The notes below the pieces were generated by a model. That model did not search any database. It saw only the letters and a program-made list of their open reading frames with translations, and was not told where the DNA came from. From Micromonosporaceae bacterium KJ-029 (lineage in GTDB: Bacteria > Actinomycetota > Actinomycetes > Mycobacteriales > Micromonosporaceae): 64,000 bases of DNA. How positions within the stretch are numbered: position 1 is the stretch's first letter; every line of letters starts with the position of its first letter. Positions 51,246 through 60,905 of the stretch are shown piece by piece. Where the stretch lies: NCBI GenBank assembly GCA_005402585.1, contig BIFP01000035.1, forward strand, positions 248,001 through 312,000, read 5' to 3'. The position numbers were made by a program, and so were the translations under genes.

Positions 51246-52304
51246 ATGACCGCTCTGCGCATGCTCACCGGTGACCGTCCCACCGGAAAACTGCACCTCG
51301 GCCACTACGTCGGCAGCATCGCCAACCGGGTGCGGCTGCACCGGAGGTACGAGAGCTTCTTCATCATCGCCGACCTGCACATGCTGACCACCAGGAACAC
51401 CCGCGACGACATCGCCCGGGCCACCCGGAACGCCCGCGACATGGTGATCGACTCCCTCGCCGCCGGAATCGATCCCGACACCGCCACCTTCTACCTGCAG
51501 TCGGCGATCCAGGAGGTCGGTGACCTCAACACCCTCTTCCAGAACCTGGTCACCGTGCCCCGGCTGGAACGGGTGCCCTCGCTCAAGGACATGGCCCGCG
51601 ACGCCGGCAAGGAGGAGATGCCATACGGTCTGCTCGGCTACCCGGTCCTACAGGCCGCCGACATCCTCTGCGTCAAGGCCCACGTGGTTCCGGTCGGCAA
51701 GGACAACGCCGCTCACGTCGAGGTGACCCGGGAGATCGCCCGCCGCTTCAACCACCTCTACGGCGAGGTCTTCCCCGTGCCGGAGCTGGTCAATGCCGAG
51801 ACGCCCACGCTGGTCGGCACCGACGGCCGAGCCAAGATGAGCAAGAGTCTCGGCAACGCCATCGCCCTGTCGGACGAGCCCGCCGAGGTCCGCCGCAAGG
51901 TCATGGGCATGTACACCGACCCGAACCGGGTCCGCGCGGACGTGCCCGGCACGGTCGAGGGCAACCCGGTGTTCCAGTACCACGACATCTTCAACCCCGA
52001 CCGGGCGCAGGTCGACGACCTCAAGAGCCGCTACCGCGAGGGCAGAGTCGGCGATGTCGAGGTCAAGGAGAAACTCGCCACCGCGCTGAACACGTTCCTC
52101 GACCCCATGCGCGAGCGGCGCGCCCGCTACGAGGCCGACAAGGGCCTGGTCGACCAACTGATCGTGGAGGGCACCGAACGCACCCGGCGCGAGGTGCAGC
52201 AGACCGTGTACGACGTACGCAAGGCGATGGGCCTCACTGGCGTCTACACCCAACTCCGCCGCAGAGTCGAACGATCCCGCAACGCCGCAGCCGCCACCGG
52301 GTAG
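51246..52304 (+). CDS. trpS: Tryptophanyl-tRNA synthetase
   Basis: The 352-aa class I synthetase carries DRPTGKLHLGHYVGSIANRV (HIGH region), FIIADLHMLTTRN, ATFYLQSAIQEVGDLNTLFQ and GTDGRAKMSKSLGNA (KMSKS). It charges tRNA-Trp in the cytoplasm. Actinomycetes often have two TrpRS genes, one auxiliary and inducible; the extended 5' region supports the auxiliary type, but a single window cannot decide. ATG 51246 has AAGG about 11 nt upstream. Confidence 0.93.
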   Translation: MTALRMLTGDRPTGKLHLGHYVGSIANRVRLHRRYESFFIIADLHMLTTRNTRDDIARATRNARDMVIDSLAAGIDPDTATFYLQSAIQEVGDLNTLFQNLVTVPRLERVPSLKDMARDAGKEEMPYGLLGYPVLQAADILCVKAHVVPVGKDNAAHVEVTREIARRFNHLYGEVFPVPELVNAETPTLVGTDGRAKMSKSLGNAIALSDEPAEVRRKVMGMYTDPNRVRADVPGTVEGNPVFQYHDIFNPDRAQVDDLKSRYREGRVGDVEVKEKLATALNTFLDPMRERRARYEADKGLVDQLIVEGTERTRREVQQTVYDVRKAMGLTGVYTQLRRRVERSRNAAAATG

Positions 52305-52385
52305 ACGAAGGGCCACCTGAGTCACCACGCCGGCCGGCTGGCCGGCGGCGGCCCGCTGCGCACGATCAGGTGGGGAACTCGGATG

Positions 52386-52925
52386 TCAGGCGCCCGCCTC
52401 CGGGAGCGGCAACTCGACGGCGGCTACCTCCCCGACCTGCACGACGGAGTGTGCGGGTGGCAGCCTGTCGGTTCGCGGCGAGCGGCGGTGCAGCCAGCCC
52501 TGGCCGGTCGGGTCCGGCCGCCGGTCCACCTCGCAGGTCACCATCTGGATCGGCGGGGGCGGCGCGGTGAACCGGCCGGAACCCCAGCGCACCCAGAGCG
52601 GGACCCGGCCCGCGTCGGCCTCGGCGAGCAGCTTCTCCCAGGTGCGCCGGCGTGTGCCGTGGTCGACCTCGACGACGACCGGCGGCCCGTCCGGGCGGGC
52701 GCAGGCCACATCGAGCACCGACTGCCGCGCGGACATCGGCGGCGGCAACGGCAGCACACTGGACGCCCGCCGGTAGACCCGCCAGCCCTGCTCCCCCGCC
52801 CAGTCGACCACCTCGTCGATCAGCCGGGCGGTGACCTGGTCGCTGGTGAGGTCGGTGAAGGTGACGGCGTCGAGCCGGGCGGCCAGCGAGGCCGCCAGCC
52901 GCTGCCCGTCCTCGCCTTCCACCAT
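52386..52925 (-). CDS. Hypothetical protein, possible PD-(D/E)xK-like fold
   Basis: Start at ATG 52925 gives 179 aa beginning MVEGEDGQRLAASLAARLDA; a GTG at 52994 is an alternative but has no support. It contains VLPLPPPMSARQSVLDVACA then RPDGPPVVVEVDHGTRRRTW and EKLLAEADAGRVPLWVRWGS. The D...xVEVD...K spacing resembles a PD-(D/E)xK/restriction-endonuclease-like core (inference). No membrane segment. TACCCT 6-7 nt upstream suggests a leaderless transcript. Confidence 0.55.
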   Translation of the reverse strand: MVEGEDGQRLAASLAARLDAVTFTDLTSDQVTARLIDEVVDWAGEQGWRVYRRASSVLPLPPPMSARQSVLDVACARPDGPPVVVEVDHGTRRRTWEKLLAEADAGRVPLWVRWGSGRFTAPPPPIQMVTCEVDRRPDPTGQGWLHRRSPRTDRLPPAHSVVQVGEVAAVELPLPEAGA

Positions 52926-53071
52926 CGCGGCAGGGTAGCCCGCGCCCGGTGGTTCTCGTCGAGGCGGGGCAGGGCGGTCAGGGTTGGCCGTCACGGTCGC
53001 AGGTGAGGTGGCGGGTGGGGCTGCTGTTGGCGGTGGTGGCTTACAGGGCGGAGAGAGCCAAAAGGTTTTGT

Positions 53072-53101
53072 TTGATTCCTACAACCGAGGCTGCGTAGGG
53101 T
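53072..53101 (+). promoter_or_regulatory. Putative promoter of the multidomain carboxylase
   Basis: TTGATT (53072-53077), 18-nt spacer, TAGGGT (53096-53101). The only reasonable sigma-A-like element before the gene at 53213; it implies a leader of about 100 nt. Local GC is lower around TTTTGTTTGATT. Confidence 0.3.
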
Positions 53102-53212
53102 TCGGTGGTTACGGCATGGCGCTGGCAGCCCGCAGGCAGAAAAGTGATCACTGCCGAGGGGCCGCCGTTGCGCGGCGCGTTCGTCGTGGGTCTAGTCGAG
53201 GGGTTTGGTCGG

Positions 53213-56200
53213 GTGTTCAGCCGTATCGCCATCGTCAACCGTGGTGAGGCCGCGATGCGGCTCATCCACGCGGTCCGGGAGCTGGCTGCGGAGACCGGCT
53301 CGCGGATCGAGACCGTCGCTCTGTACACCGACGTCGACCGCACCGCCACGTTCGTGCGTGAGGCGGACATCGCCTACGACCTCGGTCCCGCGTCCGCGCG
53401 CCCGTACCTCAACCTGGCGGTGCTGGAGCGAGCGCTGGTGGAGACCGGGGCCGACGCCGCGTGGGTCGGTTGGGGTTTCGTCGCCGAGGACCCGGCGTTC
53501 GCGGAGTTGTGCGAGAAGGTCGGGGTCACCTTCGTCGGCCCGAGCGCGGAGGCCATGCGCCAGCTCGGCGACAAGATCGGCGCGAAGCTGATCGCCGAGG
53601 AGGTCGGCGTGCCGGTCGCGCCGTGGAGCCGCGGCGCGGTGGCGTCCCTGGACGCCGCGGTGGCGGCGGCGTCCGAGATCGGCTACCCGCTGATGCTGAA
53701 GGCGACCGCCGGCGGCGGCGGGCGGGGCATCCGCGTGATCACCAGCGCGGCCGAGTTGGCCGACGCGTACGAGCGCACCAGCCAGGAGGCGGCGCGGGCG
53801 TTCGGCAGCGGCGTCGTGTTCCTTGAGCGCCTGGTCACCGGTGCGCGGCACGTCGAGGTCCAGGTGATCGCCGACGGTCAGGGCACGGCGTGGGCGCTCG
53901 GTGTCCGCGACTGCTCGGTGCAGCGACGCAACCAGAAGGTCATCGAGGAGTCGGCGTCGCCGGTGCTCAGCGTGGAACAGGCCGCCGAACTCAAGGAGTC
54001 GGCCGAGCGGCTGGCCATCGCGGTCGGTTACCGGGGTGCCGCGACGGTCGAGTTCCTCTACCACCCTGGCGACCGGCTGTTCGCGTTCCTCGAGGTCAAC
54101 ACCCGGCTGCAGGTCGAGCATCCGATCACCGAGTCGACCACCGGGTTCGACCTGGTCAAGGCGCAACTGCACGTCGCCGGGGGCGGGCGGCTCGAAGGTG
54201 AGCCGCCGGTGGAGCGCGGGCACGCCATCGAGGCCCGGCTCAACGCCGAGGACCCTGACCGTGACTTCGCGCCGTCCCCGGGCCGGATCGCGCGACTGGA
54301 CCTGCCCGCCGGGCCGGGCATCCGGGTGGACACCGGCGTCAGCGAGGGTGACACGATCCCCGCCGACTTCGACTCGATGATCGCGAAGATCATCGCCTAC
54401 GGTCGCGACCGCGACGAGGCGCTCGGCAGGCTGCGCCGGGCGATGGCGGACACCACGGTGATCATCGAGGGCGGCGCGACGAACAAGAGCTTCGTGCTCG
54501 ACCTGCTCGACCAGCCCGAGGTGATCGACGCCAGCGCGGACACCGGCTGGATCGACCGTGTCCGCGGCGCGGGCAGGCTCGTCGCACACCGGCACTCCGC
54601 CGTCGCGCTGGCGGCAGCCGCCATCGAGGCGTACGAGGAGGAGGAACGCGTCGAGCGGCAGCGGCTGCTGGAGACGGCCTCCGGCGGACGCCCGCAGGTG
54701 CAGCACACCAGCGGCGGACCGTTGGACCTCAAGCTGCGGGGGGTCGGCTACCGCCTGCGGGTGGCGCGCATCGGCGCGCATCGGTTCCGGGTCGGCATCG
54801 AGGCCGGCGGCGACGTCCGCACCGTCGACGTCGAACTGGACCGGTTCGACCGGCACACCGGGCAGATCGTCGTCAACGGCGCCCGGTACCACCTGCTCAT
54901 CGGCACGCACGGCCCGATCCACCTGGTCGAGGTGGACGGCGTGACGCACCGGGTCAGCCGGGACGAGGGCGGGGTCCTGCGCTCGCCCATGCCCGCGCTG
55001 GTCGTCGCCACGCCCCTGCAGGTCGGTGCCGAGGTCGAGGCGGGCGCACCCGTGCTGGTGCTGGAAGCCATGAAGATGGAGACGGTGCTGCGGGCGCCGT
55101 TCAGGGCGCGGTTGAAGGAGTGCGCCGTTTCCGTGGGCAGCCAGGTGCAGGGCGGCGCACCGCTGCTGCGACTGGAACCGCTCGCCGACGGGGCCGCCGA
55201 GGCCGCGGACGACCCGGCCGCCGGGTCCGTCGAGCTGGACCTGCCCACCGCAGCCCGGGACATTCCGGCGCGCCGACGCGCCCGCCGCGGCCAGGAGGAC
55301 CTGCGCGGCCTGCTGCTCGGCTTCGACGCCGATCCGCACGACGACCGTCGGGTGATCGATGACTACCTCGCCGCGCGACGGACGGTCACCGAGGAGGGCC
55401 ACCGGCCGCTGGCCGAGGAACTCGACCTCGTCAACGTGTTCGCCGACCTCGCCGAGCTGAGCCGCAACCGGCCCACGGGCGAGGACGGCGGCGCCCACGT
55501 GCACAGCGCCCGCGAGTACTTCCACACCTACCTGCAGAGCCTCGACGTCGAGCGGGCCGGGCTGCCGAACGCGTTCCAGACCAAGCTCGCCCGGGCGCTC
55601 GGGCACTACGGTGTCACCGAGCTGAAGCGCTCCCCCGAACTCGAAGTCGCCGTCTTCCGGATCTTCCTCGCCCAGCAACGCGCGTCCGTCGACGCCACGG
55701 TCATCGCGACGCTGCTGCGCGCGTGGCTGCGGGAGCCGCCGCCGGACGAGGCACTGCGCGAGCCGGCCGGACTCGCGTTGGAGCGGCTGGTGGCCGCGAC
55801 GCAGGTTCGCTTCCCGGTGGTCGCTGACCTCGCCCGTGGCGTGGTGTTCGCGTGGTTCGCCCAGCCGCTGCTGCGCCGCAATCGCGCCCGCGTCTACGCC
55901 GAGGTCCGCACGCACCTGCGGCACCTGGACGCGCAGCCGGACGCGCCGGACCGCGCCGAGCGCATCGCGGCAATGGTGCGCAGCACCGAACCGCTGGTCC
56001 GGCTGCTCGGCCAACGACTCGTCCGTGACCACCTCGACAACGCGATCATGTTGGAGGTGTTGACCCGCCGGTACTACGGCAACAAGGCGCTCACCCGCGT
56101 CACCACCCGCGAGGTCGCGGGCTGCACGTTCGTGGTCGCCGACCGCGCGGATTCGAGCGTGGTCTCCGCGGCGGTGCGTTTCGACGCGCTGAGCGGCGCA

Positions 56201-58672
56201 CTGCTCGGGCTCGCCGAGCTGGCCGGCGGCGAGGACGCCGTCGACGCCGACATCTACCTCGCCTGGGAGAACCAGCCGGAGGACTTCGACGCGATGGTGG
56301 CGGCGCTGATCGGAGTCATCAACGCGCACCCGCTGCCGCCGCAGGTTCGCCGGGTCACCACCACCGTCGCCGGCCGCGGCGGGGCGGTGATGCACCACCA
56401 CTTCACCTTCCGCCCCGCTGGCCCGGCCATGGCCGAGGAACGGCTGATCCGTGGCCTGCACCCGCACATCGCGCAGCGAATGCAGCTGGAGCGGCTGCGC
56501 AAGTTCGACCTGACCCGGCTGCCGTCGGCGGACGAGGAGGTCTACCTCTTCCAGTGCGTGGCGCGGGAGAACCCGGCCGACGAGCGGCTCGTCGCGTTCG
56601 CGCAGGTGCGTGACCTGACCGAGCTGCGCGAGCACGACGGCCGGCTGGTCGCGCTGCCGACCACCGAGGACACCGTGGCCGCCTGCCTCGACTCGATCCG
56701 CCGCGCACAGTCGCGGCGGCTGTCGAAGACGCGGTTCAACACCAACCGGATCGTGATCTACGTCTGGCCGCCGAGTGGCCTCACCCGCAAGGAGATGGAG
56801 ATGATTGCCGGGCGCGTGCGCCCGACGACCGCGGGCGCCGGGCTGGAGGAGATCCTGTTCATCGCGCGGCAGCGCGACCGTACGACCGGCGAGCTGACCA
56901 AGATCGCTGTACGGATCTCCTTCGACGCCACCGGCGGCGCCCAGCTGACCGTCGGCGAGCCGCCGGTCGAACCGGTCGAACCGCTCGACGACTACCGGCT
57001 GAAGGTGCTGCGGGCGACCAGCCGCAACACGGTGTACCCGTACGAGCTGACCGGGCTGCTCGGCGACTTCGTCGAGCACGATCTCGACGACAACCACGCG
57101 CTGGTGCCGGTCGAGCGGCCGAAGGGGCGCAACAGCGCGGCGATCGTCGCCGGCGTGGTCACCACACCCACCCCGCGGCACCCGCAGGGTGTCACCCGGG
57201 TCGTGCTGCTCGGCGACCCCACGAAGTCGCTGGGTGCCCTGTCGGAGCCGGAGTGCCGCCGCGTGATCGCCGCGCTGGACCTGGCCGAGCGGTTGCGGGT
57301 GCCGCTGGAGTGGTACGCGCTGTCCGCCGGCGCCCGGATTTCCATGACGTCGGGCACCGAGAACATGGACTGGGTGGCAGCCGCGCTCAAGCGGATCGTC
57401 GAGTTCACCCAGGACGGCGGTGAGATCAACATCGTGGTCGCGGGCATCAACGTCGGCGCGCAGCCGTACTGGAACGCCGAGGCGACGATGCTCATGCACA
57501 CCAAGGGCATCCTGGTGATGACGCCGGACTCGGCGATGGTGCTCACCGGCAAGCAGTCGCTCGACTTCTCCGGTGGTGTGTCCGCCGAGGACAACTTCGG
57601 CATCGGCGGCTACGACCGGGTGATGGGCCCGAACGGACAGGCGCAGTACTGGGCGCCGAACCTGACCGCCGCGCGGGACGTGCTGATGTCGCACTACGAG
57701 CACACGTACGTCGCGCCGGGCGAGGAATCGCCGCGACGCGCGACGACCACCGATCCCATCGACCGCGACATCTCCGACTTTCCGCACGCCCTGGCGGGCA
57801 GCGACTTCACCACCGTCGGCGAGATCTTCTCCATCGCCGCCAACCCGGACCGCAAGAAGCCGTTCGACATCCGGACGGTGATGCGGGCGCTCTCCGACCA
57901 GGACCACCCGGTGCTGGAACGCTGGGCGGGCATGGCCGACGCGGAGACCGCGGTGGTGCAGGACGTGCATCTCGGCGGCATGCCGGTATGCCTGCTCGGC
58001 ATCGAGTCACACACGGTGCCGCGTCGCGGCTTCCCGCCCACCGACGGCCCGGACACCTACACCGCGGGCACGCTGTTCCCACGGTCGTCGAAGAAGGCCG
58101 CGCGGGCCATCAACACGGCCAGCGGCAACCGACCGCTTGTGGTGTTGGCGAACCTGTCGGGCTTCGACGGCTCGCCCGAGTCGATGCGAAAGCTGCAACT
58201 GGAGTACGGCGCCGAGATCGGCCGTGCCATCGTGAACTTCCGCGGGCCGATCGTGTTCTGCGTGATCTCGCGGTACCACGGTGGCGCGTTCGTGGTGTTC
58301 TCGAAGGCACTGAACCCCAACATGACCGTGCTGGCGCTGGAAGGCTCGTTCGCTTCGGTGCTCGGCGGCGCTCCGGCCGCTGCCGTGGTGTTCTCCGGCG
58401 ACGTCAACGCCCGCACCGCGGCCGACCCGCGCGTACGGGACCTGGAGGCCCGCGTCGCGTCCGCATCCGGCGCCGACCGCGCCGCCTTGACCGCGGAACT
58501 CGACGAACTCCGCTCGTCGGTCCGCGCGGAGAAGCTCGGCGAGGTGGCCGCCGAGTTCGACCGGGTTCACAACATCCAGCGCGCTGTCGAGGTCGGCTCC
58601 GTGGACGCCGTCATCCGCGCAGCCGAACTCCGTCCGCGCGTCATCGAGGCCATCGAGTCACGACTGCGTTGA
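53213..58672 (+). CDS. Single-chain biotin-dependent acyl-CoA carboxylase (1,819 aa)
   Basis: One polypeptide contains all carboxylase functions. N-terminal biotin carboxylase (residues ~1-450): RIAIVNRGEAAMRLIHAVRE, KATAGGGGRGIRVITSAAEL, VEVNTRLQVEHPITE. BCCP with biotinylated Lys621 in VLEAMKMETVL. A central region (about 690-1190) of ACC-central type. C-terminal carboxyltransferase (about 1200-1800): GTENMDWVAAALKRI, MHTKGILVMTPDSAM, LGGMPVCLLGIESHT, RYHGGAFVVFS. The layout resembles eukaryotic ACC and bacterial long-chain acyl-CoA carboxylases. GTG 53213. Substrate chain length is unknown. Confidence 0.9.
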   Translation: MFSRIAIVNRGEAAMRLIHAVRELAAETGSRIETVALYTDVDRTATFVREADIAYDLGPASARPYLNLAVLERALVETGADAAWVGWGFVAEDPAFAELCEKVGVTFVGPSAEAMRQLGDKIGAKLIAEEVGVPVAPWSRGAVASLDAAVAAASEIGYPLMLKATAGGGGRGIRVITSAAELADAYERTSQEAARAFGSGVVFLERLVTGARHVEVQVIADGQGTAWALGVRDCSVQRRNQKVIEESASPVLSVEQAAELKESAERLAIAVGYRGAATVEFLYHPGDRLFAFLEVNTRLQVEHPITESTTGFDLVKAQLHVAGGGRLEGEPPVERGHAIEARLNAEDPDRDFAPSPGRIARLDLPAGPGIRVDTGVSEGDTIPADFDSMIAKIIAYGRDRDEALGRLRRAMADTTVIIEGGATNKSFVLDLLDQPEVIDASADTGWIDRVRGAGRLVAHRHSAVALAAAAIEAYEEEERVERQRLLETASGGRPQVQHTSGGPLDLKLRGVGYRLRVARIGAHRFRVGIEAGGDVRTVDVELDRFDRHTGQIVVNGARYHLLIGTHGPIHLVEVDGVTHRVSRDEGGVLRSPMPALVVATPLQVGAEVEAGAPVLVLEAMKMETVLRAPFRARLKECAVSVGSQVQGGAPLLRLEPLADGAAEAADDPAAGSVELDLPTAARDIPARRRARRGQEDLRGLLLGFDADPHDDRRVIDDYLAARRTVTEEGHRPLAEELDLVNVFADLAELSRNRPTGEDGGAHVHSAREYFHTYLQSLDVERAGLPNAFQTKLARALGHYGVTELKRSPELEVAVFRIFLAQQRASVDATVIATLLRAWLREPPPDEALREPAGLALERLVAATQVRFPVVADLARGVVFAWFAQPLLRRNRARVYAEVRTHLRHLDAQPDAPDRAERIAAMVRSTEPLVRLLGQRLVRDHLDNAIMLEVLTRRYYGNKALTRVTTREVAGCTFVVADRADSSVVSAAVRFDALSGALLGLAELAGGEDAVDADIYLAWENQPEDFDAMVAALIGVINAHPLPPQVRRVTTTVAGRGGAVMHHHFTFRPAGPAMAEERLIRGLHPHIAQRMQLERLRKFDLTRLPSADEEVYLFQCVARENPADERLVAFAQVRDLTELREHDGRLVALPTTEDTVAACLDSIRRAQSRRLSKTRFNTNRIVIYVWPPSGLTRKEMEMIAGRVRPTTAGAGLEEILFIARQRDRTTGELTKIAVRISFDATGGAQLTVGEPPVEPVEPLDDYRLKVLRATSRNTVYPYELTGLLGDFVEHDLDDNHALVPVERPKGRNSAAIVAGVVTTPTPRHPQGVTRVVLLGDPTKSLGALSEPECRRVIAALDLAERLRVPLEWYALSAGARISMTSGTENMDWVAAALKRIVEFTQDGGEINIVVAGINVGAQPYWNAEATMLMHTKGILVMTPDSAMVLTGKQSLDFSGGVSAEDNFGIGGYDRVMGPNGQAQYWAPNLTAARDVLMSHYEHTYVAPGEESPRRATTTDPIDRDISDFPHALAGSDFTTVGEIFSIAANPDRKKPFDIRTVMRALSDQDHPVLERWAGMADAETAVVQDVHLGGMPVCLLGIESHTVPRRGFPPTDGPDTYTAGTLFPRSSKKAARAINTASGNRPLVVLANLSGFDGSPESMRKLQLEYGAEIGRAIVNFRGPIVFCVISRYHGGAFVVFSKALNPNMTVLALEGSFASVLGGAPAAAVVFSGDVNARTAADPRVRDLEARVASASGADRAALTAELDELRSSVRAEKLGEVAAEFDRVHNIQRAVEVGSVDAVIRAAELRPRVIEAIESRLR

Positions 58673-58683
58673 CCGGCGCCCGG

Positions 58684-58729
58684 TCGTCGGATCGTCCGCC
58701 CCGGGTGTGCCGGGCGGACGATCCGACGA
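58684..58729. terminator. Bidirectional hairpin terminator
   Basis: A perfect 18-bp stem TCGTCGGATCGTCCGCCC / GGGCGGACGATCCGACGA with a 10-nt loop between the convergent carboxylase and MFS genes. Confidence 0.85.
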
Positions 58730-58742
58730 TCGGGTTCTCGCG

Positions 58743-60290
58743 TCAGATCTTTGCCGGTTCCGCATCGTCCGTGGGCTCCGCCGCCGCACTCATGGGAGGG
58801 ATGTGGCGGAAGGCGATCGCCACCACGACGGCGATGCCGACGAAGGCGGCCGCGCCGACGGCGGCGACGGTCGTCAGCCCGGCGGTGAAGGCGGCCCGGG
58901 CTGCGTCGAGCACCTCGGCGCCGAGCGGCCCGGGCAACCCGGTGGCCGCACCCGTCGCCTCCGTGATGCCATGGCGGACGGCGTCGTCGACGGCAGCCGG
59001 TGTGCCCGACGGGATCGCCAGGTGGGCGCGGTAGGCGAACGTCGCGAGGCTGCCCAGCGCGGCCACGCCGAGTGCGACGCCGAACTCGCCGCTGGTCTCC
59101 GACATCGAGGCCGCGGATCCCGCCTTCTCCGGCGGCACGGAACCGAGGATCAGGTTCATCGTCAGCGACATCGTCGGGGCGATGCCGAGACTCGTCAGCG
59201 CCAGGCCGATCACCACCGGCGCGACGCCGCCGGTCGCCTCGGTGCGGGTCTGCAGGAAGAGTCCGGCAGCGGCGATCACCAGGCCGCCGGCCATCAGGTG
59301 GGGTGGGCGGATTCGCCGGGCCAGGATGGGGGCGGTCATCAGGCCGGCGGCCATCGCGATGGTCTGCGGGATCAGCCAGAGTCCCGCGTGCAGCGGGGCG
59401 AGCCCCCGTACGGCCTGGAGAAAGAGGGTGGAGGTCAGGGTCACCCCGGCCATGACGATGCCGAGGCTCAACCCGATGCCGAGGGCGCTGGTGAACTCGC
59501 GGTTGGTGAACAGGTGAAGGTCCAGCAGCGGGCTGGCCAGCTGGCGCTGCCGCCGTACGAACACCACACCCGCGACGAGGCCGACGACGACGGCGAGTGC
59601 GGCGTCGATCTGCCAGCCGCCCCGCGCGAACTCCTTCAGGCCGTAGATCACCGGCAGGATCGCGGCCAGCGACAGCGCGACGCTGGCCAGGTCCACCCGG
59701 CCGGCGGCGGCGTCGCGGTACTCGGGCAGCAGGAAGGGCCCGGTGGTGAGCAGCAGCACCATGAACGGTACGCCGATCAGGAAGGCCGAGCCCCACCAGA
59801 ACGTCGACAGCAGCGCGCCGCCCACCAGCGGCCCCACCACCATGCCGCCCATGAAGCAGGCGAACCAGATGCCGATCGCGGTGGCCATCTGCTTGGGGTC
59901 ACGGAACATGTTGCGGATCAGTGCCATGGTCGAGGGCATCAGCGTCGCACCGGCGACGCCGAGTGCCGCGCGGGCGGCGATCAGCATCGCGGGGCTGGTC
60001 GCGTAGGCGGCCACCACCGAGGTGATGCCGAACGCGGTCGCGCCGATCAGCAGCAACCGGCGGCGGCCGATGCGGTCACCGAGGGTGCCCATCGTGACCA
60101 GGAAGCCGGCCAGTAGGAACGAGTAGATGTCGAGGATCCACAGCTGCTCGGTGCTGTCCGCGCCCAGGTCCTCGCTGAGGTGCGGCAGGGCCAGGTAGAG
60201 CACACTGACGTCCACGGACAGCAACAGTGTGGGCAGTGCGAGGGTAACCAGCCCCAGCCACTCGCGACGGGTCGCCCGGGTCGTCTCCAT
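58743..60290 (-). CDS. MFS drug:H+ antiporter-2 (14-TMS) family transporter
   Basis: The 515-aa protein has about 14 transmembrane helices. DHA2 features are LLSVDVSVLYLALPHLSEDL (motif D1 region), GDRIGRRRLLLIGA (motif A), ALGVAGATLMPSTMALIRNM and FMGGMVVGPLVGG (motif C, GPxxGG). Likely exports a drug, dye or secondary metabolite (compare QacA/SmvA). ATG 60290 follows GGAGAA. It is in operon with the DUF1772-type gene upstream. Confidence 0.92.
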   Translation of the reverse strand: METTRATRREWLGLVTLALPTLLLSVDVSVLYLALPHLSEDLGADSTEQLWILDIYSFLLAGFLVTMGTLGDRIGRRRLLLIGATAFGITSVVAAYATSPAMLIAARAALGVAGATLMPSTMALIRNMFRDPKQMATAIGIWFACFMGGMVVGPLVGGALLSTFWWGSAFLIGVPFMVLLLTTGPFLLPEYRDAAAGRVDLASVALSLAAILPVIYGLKEFARGGWQIDAALAVVVGLVAGVVFVRRQRQLASPLLDLHLFTNREFTSALGIGLSLGIVMAGVTLTSTLFLQAVRGLAPLHAGLWLIPQTIAMAAGLMTAPILARRIRPPHLMAGGLVIAAAGLFLQTRTEATGGVAPVVIGLALTSLGIAPTMSLTMNLILGSVPPEKAGSAASMSETSGEFGVALGVAALGSLATFAYRAHLAIPSGTPAAVDDAVRHGITEATGAATGLPGPLGAEVLDAARAAFTAGLTTVAAVGAAAFVGIAVVVAIAFRHIPPMSAAAEPTDDAEPAKI

Positions 60291-60317
60291 GACGGTTCTC
60301 CTCCGAAGTTCGGTCGT

Positions 60318-60905
60318 CTAGTTCTCCGTCGAGCGACCTGTTCCGGAATCGACATGCCCGGCGGAACCGGATGCTGGAACTGGTGACGCAGCGCGGTGAG
60401 CTGCGGGCGTGCGGGCCGTGTCGCGGCTGAAGTGCAGCAACGCTGTGAAGGCGAGCGCCGCGGTGACCGCACCACCGGCGAGGCGCACCCAGTGCCCGGC
60501 GACGAACTCCTCGGCGACCTGGCGCAGGTATTCCGGGGAGTGGGTGCCGACCGGGTCGACGAACATGATCTCGTTGCGCGGCCAGAAGAACACCACGGAG
60601 AAGAGGAACTCGCAGGCGACGAAGACAACGGCACCGCTGGCGATCCACCACCGCAGCCGCTGGTCGCGCCACGTGAGCAGCACCGCGGCGACGCTGCTGA
60701 GCACCACCGTCGCGCCCAGCGGCGGGAAGTAGTCGCTGGGACCGCTCATGACCATGAACTCGCGGGTGCGGTCCAGCGATGCCGGGGCATCGCCGAAGAT
60801 GTTCGGGTAGAGCATCACCGTCTCGGCCGCGACGCCGCCGAACGACAGCATCGCCGTCCACACGAGCGCGATGAGCACAATCCAGGTCAGTTTGGTGCGG
60901 GACAC
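60318..60905 (-). CDS. DUF1772/anthrone-oxygenase-like membrane protein
   Basis: The 195-aa product has four hydrophobic helices (WIVLIALVWTAMLSFGGVAA, ATVVLSSVAAVLLTW, ASGAVVFVACEFLFSVVFFW, LAGGAVTAALAFTALLH) and the loop RTREFMVMSGPSDYFPPLGA. The layout matches DUF1772 membrane proteins related to anthrone oxygenases. GTG 60905 follows GGAGG. The MFS gene starts 27 nt after its stop. Likely a two-gene export/modification operon. Confidence 0.7.
   Translation of the reverse strand: MSRTKLTWIVLIALVWTAMLSFGGVAAETVMLYPNIFGDAPASLDRTREFMVMSGPSDYFPPLGATVVLSSVAAVLLTWRDQRLRWWIASGAVVFVACEFLFSVVFFWPRNEIMFVDPVGTHSPEYLRQVAEEFVAGHWVRLAGGAVTAALAFTALLHFSRDTARTPAAHRAASPVPASGSAGHVDSGTGRSTEN

Noticed and set aside
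53192..57970. 1,592-aa minus-strand open frame opposite the carboxylase
   Set aside because: Composition is His/Arg/Gln-rich shadow of the GC3-biased carboxylase gene; no start signal or domain.
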